A stretch of DNA of 64,000 bases, taken from positions 1 through 64,000 of the forward strand of contig JACQZP010000027.1 of the NCBI GenBank assembly GCA_016213825.1. The letters run 5' to 3'. Position numbers and translations under genes: made by a program. The number at the start of each line of letters is the position of its first letter. Position 1 is the first letter of the stretch. The stretch comes from Acetobacterium woodii. Its GTDB lineage: Bacteria > Bacillota > Clostridia > Eubacteriales > Eubacteriaceae. Shown piece by piece: positions 16,433-25,371 of the stretch. The notes under the pieces are model-generated. The model was given only the letters and a program-made list of their open reading frames with translations. It was not told the origin of the DNA and made no database searches.

Positions 16433-17152
16433 ATGAAAACAATCTTTGACGCAAAACTTCTGGTTGTCGATGACGAACCAGAAATTATCAATCTATTAAA
16501 AACAATCCTCCATCAAGCGGGCTTTACTCAGGTGATCAGCGCCGAAAACTGTCGGCAGGCCCGGGAGCTTTTTGCTTTAGAAAAGCCCAATGGAGTAATT
16601 TTCGATGTGACGCTGCCGGATGGCGACGGGTTTTTGCTGATGCAGGAGCTGCGACAGCAGTCGCATGTGCCAATGCTGTTTTTATCGGCTCGGGATGAGG
16701 ATGAGAACCGACTGCTGGGGCTGGGGCTGGGTGCTGATGACTACATTACCAAACCCTTTCTGCCCCGGGAGCTGGTGCTGCGCTTAAGCGGAATCCTGCG
16801 GCGGGTTTACCAGCCACTACAGACTCAGCCGCTGGCGGAGGAATGTCTGGTGTTGGGGACGGTAACCGTCAATTTTAAAAGCGGCATCGTGAAGACCAGT
16901 GATGGTGACAAAACCCTGACCGCCAAGGAGCATGCCCTGCTGAAAAAGCTCTGGGAAAACCAGGGCCATATCGTTACTGCTGATAGCCTCTGTCGCAGCG
17001 CCTGGGATGATGATCTCTACGGTTATGAAAACACCCTGATGGTTCACATCCGGCGGCTCCGGGAGAAAATCGAGGTGGATCCCTCCCAACCCCAATACCT
17101 ACTGACCATTCGGGGCATGGGTTATAAACTGGCTAAGGAGAGTAATCGTTGA
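16433..17152 (+). CDS. OmpR/PhoB family response regulator
   Basis: 239 residues. The receiver domain (about 6-120) has the acidic D-D-E cluster at the start, the phospho-acceptor Asp in I-F-D-V-T-L-P-D-G-D-G and the K-P-F segment. A winged-helix output domain follows (about 135-235). The ATG at 16433 has GAGG 8 nt upstream. Its stop overlaps the kinase start. It probably controls the divergent exporter genes. Confidence 0.92.
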   Translation: MKTIFDAKLLVVDDEPEIINLLKTILHQAGFTQVISAENCRQARELFALEKPNGVIFDVTLPDGDGFLLMQELRQQSHVPMLFLSARDEDENRLLGLGLGADDYITKPFLPRELVLRLSGILRRVYQPLQTQPLAEECLVLGTVTVNFKSGIVKTSDGDKTLTAKEHALLKKLWENQGHIVTADSLCRSAWDDDLYGYENTLMVHIRRLREKIEVDPSQPQYLLTIRGMGYKLAKESNR

Positions 17153-18507
17153 AAAGTTTGCGAAAAATCATTACCCGTTCGATTCTGCTGACCGCTGCCA
17201 TTGCCCTGTTGCTAGTCGCCATCAATATGGCCTTCACCACCAACTGGATGTTTAAATATTCCGGCAGTCAGCCCCTTAAATATGCCATTGCCGATATTTC
17301 CGATGGCCTTACCCGCACCGAGGGGACTTATACCCTTAGTGCCGCTGCCACCGCGATGATCGATCAGCAATATGCCTGGGCGATGTTGATTAACCGGGAT
17401 GGCCAGGTGGTCTGGAACAAAAACCTGCCCGGAGACATGCCACTGCAGTACACCCTTACCGATGTGGCTTCCTTTAGCCGTTGGTATCTCAACGACTATC
17501 CGGTATCGGTTTGGGAGCATCCCGACGGTTTGCTGGTTTTGGGCGACCCTAAAAACAGCATCTGGAAATATAATATTACCTCCACCGAAGATACCATTTC
17601 CCACGTGCCTGGTTTGTTGACCGGTTTTTTGATCTTAAACGTGTTGTCGGCTCTGGCACTGGCCTTGTTTCTGGGACTATGGCTCTACCGTAAACTGAAA
17701 CCCCTGTATAACGGGATTACCGCCCTACCCAAAAAAGAACCCCTGACACTGCCCACCGGTGGTGTTACAGGGGAAGTGTCAAGAATTCTTAATGAAACAT
17801 CGGTTGTTCTCAGCCAGCAGGAACAACAACTGGCTCGCCGGGATCAGGCCCGGACGGAATGGATTGCCGGTGTTTCCCACGATATCCGTACCCCACTGTC
17901 GATGGTGATGGGTTACGCCAGCGAACTGGAAACTAACCCCGGCCTACCCGCCGCCGAACAAAATCAGGCTCGGATTATCCGTCAACAGAGTCAACGAATT
18001 AAGTCCCTGATCAGCGATTTAAACCTGGCTTCCAAACTGGAATATCATGCCCAGCCGATGGAACTGGCTCGGGTTTCGCCCGCCGCCTTAGTCCGGGGCG
18101 TGGCGGTGGATTTTATCAATGATGGTCTGACAGCCCCCTATTCCCTCGCTGTCGATGTGACCGAGGAAACCAATGGCCCTATTTTACTTTGCGACCAGGC
18201 GCTGATTCGTCGGGCGCTAACCAACCTGATTGACAACAGTATTCGGCACAATCCCCGGGGCTGCGATATTAAACTTTCCGTAACCAATTCTATGGTTGGC
18301 CTGATAATTAAAGTCAGTGACGATGGCAAAGGCTATCCCCCTGAACTTATCGAAAATTCAGGGGGACTGGATGAATCGCTGTTATTGGGAAACCATGGCT
18401 TGGGATTGATCATTGTTCGTCGGATCATGAAAATCCATGGCGGGAGCGTTGTCTTTGAAAATCTGCCTGATGGGGGCTGTGCGGCTTCACTTGTTTTTAG
18501 CTCTTAA
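17149..18507 (+). CDS. Sensor histidine kinase
   Basis: 452 residues. Two membrane segments (about 12-32 and 155-178) flank an extracytoplasmic sensor of about 120 residues. The HisKA box has the phospho-acceptor His in G-V-S-H-D-I-R-T-P, and the ATPase domain has the N box (N-L-I-D-N-S), G1 (D-D-G-K-G) and G2 (G-L-G-L). It starts at a TTG overlapping the regulator stop, with AAGGAG 8 nt upstream. A large outer sensor differs from BceS-type kinases, which lack one, and is closer to NisK/SpaK-like kinases. Confidence 0.92.
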   Translation: MKSLRKIITRSILLTAAIALLLVAINMAFTTNWMFKYSGSQPLKYAIADISDGLTRTEGTYTLSAAATAMIDQQYAWAMLINRDGQVVWNKNLPGDMPLQYTLTDVASFSRWYLNDYPVSVWEHPDGLLVLGDPKNSIWKYNITSTEDTISHVPGLLTGFLILNVLSALALALFLGLWLYRKLKPLYNGITALPKKEPLTLPTGGVTGEVSRILNETSVVLSQQEQQLARRDQARTEWIAGVSHDIRTPLSMVMGYASELETNPGLPAAEQNQARIIRQQSQRIKSLISDLNLASKLEYHAQPMELARVSPAALVRGVAVDFINDGLTAPYSLAVDVTEETNGPILLCDQALIRRALTNLIDNSIRHNPRGCDIKLSVTNSMVGLIIKVSDDGKGYPPELIENSGGLDESLLLGNHGLGLIIVRRIMKIHGGSVVFENLPDGGCAASLVFSS

Positions 18508-18560
18508 TACATATCTTATCTTTATAACTATGCAACTCAATTCTGTAGGTTTTTACACAA

Positions 18561-19130
18561 TTATTTTGTGAGCATGCCCTGTCGGATCACCGGTGCCAGG
18601 CGTTTGGCCAACAGCACGCTTAACGCAATCTTGATCAGATCTCCCGGCAGGGTCATCACAAACCCGGTCATCATCAGGGTGGCGGCACCGACTGGGGTGT
18701 TGAGGTAATAATTGGCAATGATATAATACCAGGTCAGCCCCAGCGCGTAGATCACGGCAGTTCCGGCCAAGGCAGCGATGGCCATCTGTAGAGTTGAATG
18801 ATTGGTATTCTTTTCAGCCAGCCAGCCGGTAACAAAGGCTCCTAGGGCAAAGCCGACAATGTAGCCAAAGCTTGGCTTTAAGACATACATCAAACCGCCG
18901 CCGCCGGAAAAAACCGGCAAACCGGCCAGGCCGAGAAAGATATAAACCAGCACCGCAATCAACCCGCCGCGGGACCCCAGCAGCAACCCGGCCAGAATCA
19001 CAAACAGCGTCTGCAGCGTAAACGGTATTCCCGGCAGCGGCACTTTAATCATCGCCCCTACCACGATCAAGGCGGAAAACAGTCCGCAAAACACCAGCAT
19101 TCTTATATTGAGGGTATTTTTTTCAATCAT
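18561..19130 (-). CDS. bioY: Biotin ECF transporter S component
   Basis: 189 residues, integral membrane, with the BioY pattern: P-L-P-G-I-P-F-T-L-Q-T near residue 30, then G-S-x-G-G and the F-S-G-G-G loop, and about six helices. It captures biotin and works with a shared ECF energising module not seen here. ATG at 19130 was chosen over 19139 because an AGGATGG ribosome site fits the former. It lies downstream of birA on the same strand, separated by repeat element A, and is probably under the BirA operator at 20339-20370. Confidence 0.92.
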   Translation of the reverse strand: MIEKNTLNIRMLVFCGLFSALIVVGAMIKVPLPGIPFTLQTLFVILAGLLLGSRGGLIAVLVYIFLGLAGLPVFSGGGGLMYVLKPSFGYIVGFALGAFVTGWLAEKNTNHSTLQMAIAALAGTAVIYALGLTWYYIIANYYLNTPVGAATLMMTGFVMTLPGDLIKIALSVLLAKRLAPVIRQGMLTK

Positions 19131-19179
19131 TTTTTCCATCCTATTCTAATTTTCTGTAAATAATTACTAAATCTTAAAG

Positions 19180-19312
19180 CATCGAACAATGGTTACTTTG
19201 ATGTTAGTTTCACAAACAATTTTGTAACGTGTAGGCGAACAGTCGATAGACTGTACGCCTACAGTGTAAAAATTGTTTCGTGCAAACTGGCAGCAAAGTT
19301 CACGACAGTCTA
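19180..19312. repeat. Intergenic inverted-repeat element, copy A
   Basis: First of six related elements (others near 21.8, 26.0, 35.3, 54.1 and 55.9 kb). Nested arms: CTTTG and CAAAG at the outside, AAACAATTTT against AAAAATTGTTT inside, and at the centre TGTAGGCG-A-ACAGTC-GATA-GACTGT-A-CGCCTACA (19230-19263), a 14-bp stem with one mismatch. It begins 9 nt after the birA stop and sits between birA and bioY. Confidence 0.88.
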
Positions 19313-19320
19313 TTAATTTC

Positions 19321-20298
19321 CTAGATCTTTCTGATACTAATTTCCCCGGTATTCAGGGTTTCTATCTGTCCAGATTGGTTTTTGATAATCAACCCGCCTT
19401 CATCACTGATGTCCAGTGCAGTGGCCACTTCCCATTCATTGTTTCGGAAAACCTTAATCTGTTTTCCTAATACCATGGAATGGGTTTTATATTCTTCCAG
19501 AAAATCCCGGTTGGTTAAATCGTCACAAATGCTCAGCACCTCATTGATGATTTCGGCGGCCAGCCGATTACGGGTCAGAGCATCCGGTTTTTCTTCAAAT
19601 AGCGTCCCGACAATATCTTCCAGTTCTTTAGGCAAGGCCGCTTCCGGCTGTTTAAAGTTTACACCGATGCCAATAATGACAAACTCGAACTGGCCGTTCT
19701 CAAAGTTGGTCACCGCCTCGGTGAGAATCCCCACAATTTTCCGGTCGCCCCGGTAAATATCATTGACCCACTTAATCTGGGTATCAATGCCGGTTACTTT
19801 TTTGATAGCCCGACACACACCCACCGATGCCCCGGTGGTTAACAATACTGCATCACTGGCCTGAACATCAGGTCGCAGCACTAGACTTAAATAAATCCCG
19901 CTTTTAGGCGGTGAATAAAAGGAACGGCCCATTCGGCCGCGCCCCTGGGTTTGCTCTTCGGCGATAATAACGGTTCCCGTCTTTGCCCCTTCCAGTGCCA
20001 ATTTCTTGGCTTCCTGATTGGTGGAACCAATGGTTTTATAGACAATCAGTTCAAGGTCCTGATTAGTTGGGGACAGCCAGGGGTGTATTCCTTCGGCTGA
20101 CATCAGATCCGATTCGCTTTTTAACCGATAGCCTTTGTTCGTCGTGGACTCAATCTCATAGCCCTCTTCTTTTAAGCTTTTAATGGCCTTCCAAATGGCT
20201 GACCGGGAGACATCCATGGTGCTGGCCAGCACTTCTCCGGAAAGATAAGTTTCTCTATTTTTTTCCAAGGTTTTTAATAATTTTAATTTTGTCGACAT
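19321..20298 (-). CDS. birA: Bifunctional biotin ligase / biotin repressor
   Basis: 325 residues. An N-terminal winged helix (about 1-65) gives DNA binding; the central ligase domain has G-R-G-R-x-G-R (E-Q-T-Q-G-R-G-R-M-G-R), which binds biotinyl-AMP, and K-W-V-N-D; a small SH3-like C-terminal domain ends the protein. It attaches biotin to carboxylases and, loaded with biotinyl-AMP, represses biotin genes. A matching operator overlaps its own promoter. AGAGGTG lies 5 nt before the ATG. Confidence 0.95.
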   Translation of the reverse strand: MSTKLKLLKTLEKNRETYLSGEVLASTMDVSRSAIWKAIKSLKEEGYEIESTTNKGYRLKSESDLMSAEGIHPWLSPTNQDLELIVYKTIGSTNQEAKKLALEGAKTGTVIIAEEQTQGRGRMGRSFYSPPKSGIYLSLVLRPDVQASDAVLLTTGASVGVCRAIKKVTGIDTQIKWVNDIYRGDRKIVGILTEAVTNFENGQFEFVIIGIGVNFKQPEAALPKELEDIVGTLFEEKPDALTRNRLAAEIINEVLSICDDLTNRDFLEEYKTHSMVLGKQIKVFRNNEWEVATALDISDEGGLIIKNQSGQIETLNTGEISIRKI

Positions 20299-20316
20299 TT
20301 CTTCACCTCTGTACGT

Positions 20317-20370
20317 ATTCTAACTAAAAAAAAAGTTATTGTCAACCATTATTAAGTATATGGTTGACAA
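20317..20370 (-). promoter_or_regulatory. birA promoter overlapped by a BirA operator
   Basis: TTGTCAACC (20339-20347), 14 nt, GGTTGACAA (20362-20370): this fits the Firmicutes BirA box TTGTnAACC-N14/15-GGTTnACAA with perfect dyad symmetry. The left half-site contains the minus-strand -35 box TTGACA (20340-20345), followed by 17 nt and TAGAAT (20317-20322), so bound BirA would block RNA polymerase. The same dyad is also the stem of the M20 peptidase terminator. Confidence 0.85.
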
Positions 20371-20378
20371 TAACTTTT
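20322..20378 (-). terminator. Terminator of the M20 peptidase gene, sharing the BirA operator
   Basis: AAAGTTATTGTCAACCAT and its complement form an 18-bp stem followed on the minus strand by nine T residues (20326-20334 on the plus strand as A), 21 bp after the stop at 20399. The DNA operator and RNA terminator are the same dyad. Confidence 0.75.
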
Positions 20379-20398
20379 ATGCTTCACCTATCACAAAT

Positions 20399-21664
20399 TT
20401 ACTGAGCCAGCACTGCCAGTGCTTTCACAATAATATCAAAATTCTTTGCCATGCTGTCAATGCTCCAGAATTCATCGGTCTGATGACAGGTGTTGGTCTC
20501 GCCGGGAAAGGCGCCCCCAAAGGCCACGGCGTTATCAAACGCTCGGGCATAGGTTCCACCCCCCGAGACAATCGGGCCGCTGGTATCCCCGGTGTAGTCG
20601 GCGTATACTTTTTGCAACGATGTAACCAGAAAACTTTCTTTATCCACATGCAGTGGCAGGGTTTCATGATCCATTTTCAGGGAAAAACCCAGATCACCGG
20701 TGGCTTTCTGAATCGCTGCACAGATCTCGCTGCCCTTCATAGTCACCGGGTAGCGGATATCACACCGGAGCACAGCGATATGATTATCCACGTACGCAAT
20801 GGCGGGATTGAGGGTCAGATCCCCGGATACCGCATCGGAAAAGTTAATCCCAAAACCCTCGGGGGTTGCCCGATCAAGTAGATCCAGCATCGGATGCTGA
20901 ATACCCGCCGCCCGTAATTCGTTTGCCAGTTTCATCAGGGCATTGTCACCCTTTTGCGGTTCCGAAGCATGGGCGGATTTACCCCTGGCTTCGTAGCTCT
21001 GGCCGTTGTAATCAGCCCGGGCAACATCCGGAACCGAATTAATCTGTTTCCCGCTGCTTAAGTTTAACACCGGTAGTGAATCATCCAATGCTTTTTCAAA
21101 AATCACATTCATGATGCCCTTTTCGGCAAAAATAACCGGGTAGCCGGAATCCGGCGAAAAGGAGTAATTGGGCGTTTCTTCGGTTTCTTTGTACCGTTTC
21201 ATACACGCCCAGTTGCCCCCTTCTTCATCGCCGCCGATAATCAGGCGAATCCGTTTGTTAATCGGGACCTTGGCATCTTTTAAGGCTTTTAAGGCAAACA
21301 GGGCGACGATGGTGGGTCCTTTATCGTCCAGCACTCCCCGGCCATAAATCCTGTCACCATCAATGGTTAAATCAAAAGGCGGTACCGTCCAGTCATCGCC
21401 CACTTCGACGGTATCCACATGGGTGATGGCAGCCACCATCTCTTCGCCTTCGCCAAATTCCAGGTAACCACAATACCCATCACAGTTTTTGGTCGTTAAA
21501 CCGAAGCCTTTGCCCAACTCCAAAACGTAATTAATGGCCTCATTGATGCCGGTTCCCAAAGGTGCTTCTGCAGTGATCGCTCCAGCGTTGGCGTTCACCG
21601 ACTTTATTTGTAACAGGCCTCGCAGGGCTTCTAAAACTGTTTCTTTATCAAAATGAATGGTCAT
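20399..21664 (-). CDS. M20 family dipeptidase (PepV/Sapep-like), copy 1
   Basis: 421 residues, metal-dependent M20 peptidase, likely acting on dipeptides in the cytoplasm. Metal and catalytic motifs: H-V-D-T-V, D-D-K-G, and G-G-D-E-E-G, with a lid domain in the middle (about 170-320). The start at 21664 aligns residue for residue with the paralogue downstream in coordinates and has GGGG 6 nt upstream; an ATG at 21676 is the alternative. Clearly a tandem duplicate of the gene at 21888, with repeat element B between them. Confidence 0.9.
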   Translation of the reverse strand: MTIHFDKETVLEALRGLLQIKSVNANAGAITAEAPLGTGINEAINYVLELGKGFGLTTKNCDGYCGYLEFGEGEEMVAAITHVDTVEVGDDWTVPPFDLTIDGDRIYGRGVLDDKGPTIVALFALKALKDAKVPINKRIRLIIGGDEEGGNWACMKRYKETEETPNYSFSPDSGYPVIFAEKGIMNVIFEKALDDSLPVLNLSSGKQINSVPDVARADYNGQSYEARGKSAHASEPQKGDNALMKLANELRAAGIQHPMLDLLDRATPEGFGINFSDAVSGDLTLNPAIAYVDNHIAVLRCDIRYPVTMKGSEICAAIQKATGDLGFSLKMDHETLPLHVDKESFLVTSLQKVYADYTGDTSGPIVSGGGTYARAFDNAVAFGGAFPGETNTCHQTDEFWSIDSMAKNFDIIVKALAVLAQ

Positions 21665-21736
21665 GTTTTTCCCCATTTCCTTGTCTTAATTGCAAAGCTA
21701 TCCCAAATTGTTAAATTCATTAATACCAAACAATTA

Positions 21737-21862
21737 TTGCTTAACGTTCAGTTTCCACAAACAATTGTGTAACGTGTAGGCGAACAGTACAAGAAAATGT
21801 TGTACGACCTAGTGTAACAATTGTTTCGTGCGAAACTGATCGGTAAGCTCACGGCACTTTCG
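21737..21862. repeat. Intergenic inverted-repeat element, copy B
   Basis: Same family as copy A. The central hairpin here is GTACAA-GAAAATG-TTGTAC, different in sequence from the others but still base-paired. Outer arms GCTTA and TAAGC also differ from CTTTG/CAAAG in a paired fashion. It lies between the two M20 genes, 25 nt after the stop of the first-transcribed one. Confidence 0.85.
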
Positions 21863-21887
21863 CTATGATTAAGGGCTAACCCTGGTA

Positions 21888-23153
21888 TTATTGTACCAGA
21901 CTTTCCAGGGCTTTGGTGATAATATCAAAATTCTTCTTCATACTTTTGATACTCCAGTATTCATCGGTCTGATGACAGGTGTTAGGTTCCTCGGGGAATC
22001 GTCCTCCAAAAGCCACGGCATTATCAAAGGCCCGGGCATAGGTTCCTCCGCCAATCGCCTTGGGGCCGGTCTTATCCCCTGTATAATCCTCATATATTTT
22101 CTGTAGCGCATCGATGAGATAACTTTCTTTCTCAATATGCAGCGGCGGCAGGTCATAATTGATGTTAACGCTAAAACCCAGGGGAGTAACGGCTCTTTCA
22201 ATGTGATCTCGGATATCCGTTCCTTTCATGGTGACCGGATAACGAATGTCACACTTGAGCACCGCCTTTTCCTGATTGACATTAGCTATTGATGGATTGA
22301 TGGTGAGTTTCCCGGAAATTTCATCTTCAAAATCGATATTCAATCCTTCCGAGGTGGCCATGTCAATGAGATCCAGAAATGGGTGTTCCAGCCCCAGCAT
22401 TCTCAGTTCACTGGCCAATAAAAACATCGCATTGATTCCCTCATGAGGCTGAGATGCATGGGCCGGCTTACCAGTGCTTTCATAAATGGTATCACTGACA
22501 ATGGCCTTGGCGTAATCGGGAACGGTGTTGATCTGATTACCACTGAAAAAGCCCAGCTTGTGAATTGCCGGGTCCAGATGCTTTTTGATGCAGACATTCA
22601 AAATGCCCTTTTCGGCAAAAATGGCTGGATACCCGGAATCCGGGGAAAAGGCATAGGTCGGCGCTTCTTCAGTGGCCTTATAACGGTTCATACAATGCCA
22701 TTGCTCACCTTCTTCATCACCGCCAATAATTAGACGCACCCGTTTATTGATCAGGGCACCGCTATCTGCCAGTGCCTTCATGGCATAAAGCGCTACCAAA
22801 GTGGGACCTTTATTATCAATGGTTCCCCGGCCATACGCCTTATCGCCGTCAATGGTCAGATCAAAGGGATTAACGGACCAGCCATCACCCACCGGAACCG
22901 TGTCCACATGAGTCAGAATTCCGATCATTTCTTCGCCCTGGCCCATTTCGATGTAACCGCAATAACCATCACAGTTTTTGGTTTTAAAGCCAAAGCTCTC
23001 ACCCAGATTCAAAACATAGTTGATCGCCTCGTTAATGCCAGTACCCAGAGGTGCTCCCGGCATAACAGGCCCGGCATCGGCATTGGTTGAATCGATTTGC
23101 AACAGCCCCTTCAGGTCATCTAACAGGTCTTTTTCTTCAAAATTAGTTTTCAT
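21888..23153 (-). CDS. M20 family dipeptidase (PepV/Sapep-like), copy 2
   Basis: 421 residues, the same length and domain order as the neighbour at 20399, with H-V-D-T-V, D-N-K-G and G-G-D-E-E-G. D-N-K-G replaces the D-D-K-G of copy 1. It begins inside the end of the DUF1653 gene (11-nt overlap), so the two are coupled. The pair probably arose by local duplication followed by clear divergence. Confidence 0.9.
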   Translation of the reverse strand: MKTNFEEKDLLDDLKGLLQIDSTNADAGPVMPGAPLGTGINEAINYVLNLGESFGFKTKNCDGYCGYIEMGQGEEMIGILTHVDTVPVGDGWSVNPFDLTIDGDKAYGRGTIDNKGPTLVALYAMKALADSGALINKRVRLIIGGDEEGEQWHCMNRYKATEEAPTYAFSPDSGYPAIFAEKGILNVCIKKHLDPAIHKLGFFSGNQINTVPDYAKAIVSDTIYESTGKPAHASQPHEGINAMFLLASELRMLGLEHPFLDLIDMATSEGLNIDFEDEISGKLTINPSIANVNQEKAVLKCDIRYPVTMKGTDIRDHIERAVTPLGFSVNINYDLPPLHIEKESYLIDALQKIYEDYTGDKTGPKAIGGGTYARAFDNAVAFGGRFPEEPNTCHQTDEYWSIKSMKKNFDIITKALESLVQ

Positions 23154-23391
23154 TTATTTTTTGTGATGCCTCTCCAATGTATTCAAAACGTTTGTTGTTC
23201 GTTCCATCTTTTTCGATGATTTCATTCCACATGCTTGCCGGCCGAACCCAAAGCCCGCCTTCGCCGTACAGCGGCCGGTAAATCACCATGGCCTCCATGG
23301 TTTCACTGTGGGTTCCAACCCCGATGACTTCATATTCATTTCCCTTATAATGCCGATAACGGCCGGGTTTGATAATTGCTTGTTTCTCCAC
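23143..23391 (-). CDS. DUF1653 family protein
   Basis: 82 residues. The core (about 8-60) carries the DUF1653 pattern: G-x-Y-R-H-Y-K-G-N-E-Y, then V-I-Y-R-P-L-Y-G and L-W-V-R-P. Function of the family is unknown. The start is a GTG at 23391 with a weak ribosome site. First gene of a probable operon with the two dipeptidases. Confidence 0.85.
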   Translation of the reverse strand: MEKQAIIKPGRYRHYKGNEYEVIGVGTHSETMEAMVIYRPLYGEGGLWVRPASMWNEIIEKDGTNNKRFEYIGEASQKINEN

Positions 23392-23600
23392 TGATCACTC
23401 AACTTTCGCTTTCTTCTTCCTGTAAATCGTGATATTATATACAAAGATTCTTAAGAAAATGGCAAAGTGTTTGAACTAAATCGCATTAAACCTTTTTAGG
23501 TTAACCTGACGTTTAAATTCCAATAAAAGAGCCATTTGAAGATTCGTTCTTCGGTTGTTTTTTTATTGTTTATTATAAAATTTATTATAAAGGAGATTTT

Positions 23601-24230
23601 ATGAAAACAAGACAGGAAATTAAAGCCATCGCCAAACAGAATTTTTTCGAAAATTATTGGATCTGTGTCGGCGCAACCATCCTGGCATTTGTTGTGATTG
23701 GTGCGGCTTCTGGTGTTACATCCTTTGTTGGCGGCTTGGGTGGCCTGATTGTCTGGGCACCAATGATGGTTGGCCTGCAATTTTTTTCACTCTGGATTTA
23801 CCGTGCTGAACTCCCTGCCCCCAGCATTGAAGATATGTTCAAAACGGGATTTTCGAATTTTGGACGAAAACTGGGTGGCATGCTGTGGATGGAATTATTT
23901 ATTTTTCTCTGGTCACTACTTTTTGTTATACCCGGCATTATTAAGTCCCTCGCCTATTGTTTTACTCCCTATATTTTGGCTGAATATCCAAATGTTCCGG
24001 CCACAGAAGCCGTCAAAATTTCGATGCGGATGACCCAGGGCCACAAGGGTGAAATTTTTATGATGTCCTTAAGCTTTCTGGGGTGGTTTATACTCAACGG
24101 TTTTACCTTTGGTATTCTTGGTATCTTTTATGTTAACCCCTACTTTTTTACCAGCATGGCTGGACAATATGAAGATCTCAAGGAATTAGCCCTTCAAAAT
24201 GGCGTTGTCAGCCGTGATGAGCTGTTTTAG
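23601..24230 (+). CDS. DUF975 family membrane protein
   Basis: 209 residues with about four to five membrane segments (near 20-45, 48-68, 95-130 and 150-185). It begins with the family-typical M-K-T-R-x-E-I-K and ends in a charged cytoplasmic tail; the P-G-I-I-K-S-L-A-Y segment in the middle is characteristic. AAAGGAG lies 5 nt before the ATG. Function unknown. Monocistronic, with a strong terminator. Confidence 0.85.
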   Translation: MKTRQEIKAIAKQNFFENYWICVGATILAFVVIGAASGVTSFVGGLGGLIVWAPMMVGLQFFSLWIYRAELPAPSIEDMFKTGFSNFGRKLGGMLWMELFIFLWSLLFVIPGIIKSLAYCFTPYILAEYPNVPATEAVKISMRMTQGHKGEIFMMSLSFLGWFILNGFTFGILGIFYVNPYFFTSMAGQYEDLKELALQNGVVSRDELF

Positions 24231-24243
24231 CCAAAATACCAAA

Positions 24244-24288
24244 TCCCATAAAAAGTTTAATCGCTTTTTATGGGATTTTTTTAGTTTT
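24244..24288 (+). terminator. Terminator of the DUF975 gene
   Basis: CCCATAAAAAG and CTTTTTATGGG form an 11-bp stem (24244-24274) followed by six or more T residues. Confidence 0.85.
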
Positions 24289-24311
24289 TTATGAAGTTTT
24301 GATGGTCTTTT

Positions 24312-24734
24312 CTATTCATTTTTGGTTTTCATCAGGTCATTTAATTCACCCGCTTTTTTCCTGGTATCCAGGCGAGCATAGACATAAAATGCCAGGGTAT
24401 GGAGGATGATGGTCAAAATCAACATCCCGGGTATCCACGGGGCAATCAAATAAAACATTTGTGAAGAAAACAGCATCACTGCCGTTAAACCGCCCAGCAT
24501 GTTTAAAACTGAAGAAATCAGAATATTCATGATTGGCTTCAATGTCAGGTAGTTCCATAATAGGCTGTAGAGCACCCCAAACATCAACCCGAAAATGGCG
24601 GCGATCCCGATCACATTCCAAAGATAAGTGATTTGAATGGTCTGATTATTGAAAAACACCGTAATTAATAGGGTAATCCAGATTAATGATAGCGTAAACA
24701 CCTGAAAAAACGACGATCTTAAATTTTTGGTCAT
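24312..24734 (-). CDS. DUF3021 family membrane protein
   Basis: 140 residues with four membrane segments (about 10-28, 36-58, 68-90 and 95-120), the DUF3021 layout. Members are commonly encoded directly after a LytTR regulator and are thought to modulate it. Its ATG overlaps the regulator stop by 4 nt. A role as membrane partner of the LytTR protein is inferred from this pairing. Confidence 0.82.
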   Translation of the reverse strand: MTKNLRSSFFQVFTLSLIWITLLITVFFNNQTIQITYLWNVIGIAAIFGLMFGVLYSLLWNYLTLKPIMNILISSVLNMLGGLTAVMLFSSQMFYLIAPWIPGMLILTIILHTLAFYVYARLDTRKKAGELNDLMKTKNE

Positions 24735-25177
24735 AATAAAGCCCTCCTAAAATGGTTGATGTAGTATCGGCTGATAAAATATCGGGTATCATCACTCAAG
24801 GTTACTTCAATTCTGGCATTGGTGGTACTGACAAATTCTTTTACCTCCCGAATATTCACCATCGTCTGATTATTGATACGGATAAACCCATCCTCACTAA
24901 AAGCTGCTTCGGCAACCTTCAACCGCTGCTTGTATAAATACAGCTCTCCTGTTTTTAGTCGCAAATTGCACATTCGATCCTCTGATTCAATCGCCAGAAT
25001 TGAACAAATCGGGATTTGGATATTCCGGTTGTTGAGTCCATTGATCACGGTGATCATTTTTTGGTTTTTTTCAATCAGCGATGCAATTTGATTTTTTATT
25101 TCATATTCGTTGGGATGGGTAAAAATCAATGCCATATTTTTATCCATATCGGGATCCGTTTTAAAAATAATTTTCAT
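24731..25177 (-). CDS. LytTR-domain transcriptional regulator
   Basis: 148 residues. No receiver domain: an N-terminal 45-residue segment is followed by a LytTR DNA-binding domain (about 50-147) with the I-L-A-I-E-S-E core, the F-I-R-I-N-x-x-x-M-V-N segment and the C-terminal S-R-x-Y. Such stand-alone LytTR proteins, paired with DUF3021, regulate small local operons. GGAGG lies before the ATG. Confidence 0.88.
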   Translation of the reverse strand: MKIIFKTDPDMDKNMALIFTHPNEYEIKNQIASLIEKNQKMITVINGLNNRNIQIPICSILAIESEDRMCNLRLKTGELYLYKQRLKVAEAAFSEDGFIRINNQTMVNIREVKEFVSTTNARIEVTLSDDTRYFISRYYINHFRRALL

Positions 25178-25371
25178 TCGTTTTCCTCCTATACTTGATA
25201 TGATATAGCATAACAGGAGCCAAAGCGATTATTTTTCGTTTTGATGCATTTTTTGTCGGTTTTGTTTCAGAAGATGTGTTTCACAAAATGAGCGGGCTTA
25301 ACTTATCATCTTGTGTTAATCATCATTTAGCATGCCGCTAGTTTGATCACTAGCACTTTAACCAAGATGTT

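Noticed and set aside
25337-25354. GCTAGT/ACTAGC hairpin after ribH as a terminator
   Set aside because: The stem is only 6 bp and no T-run follows on the minus strand.
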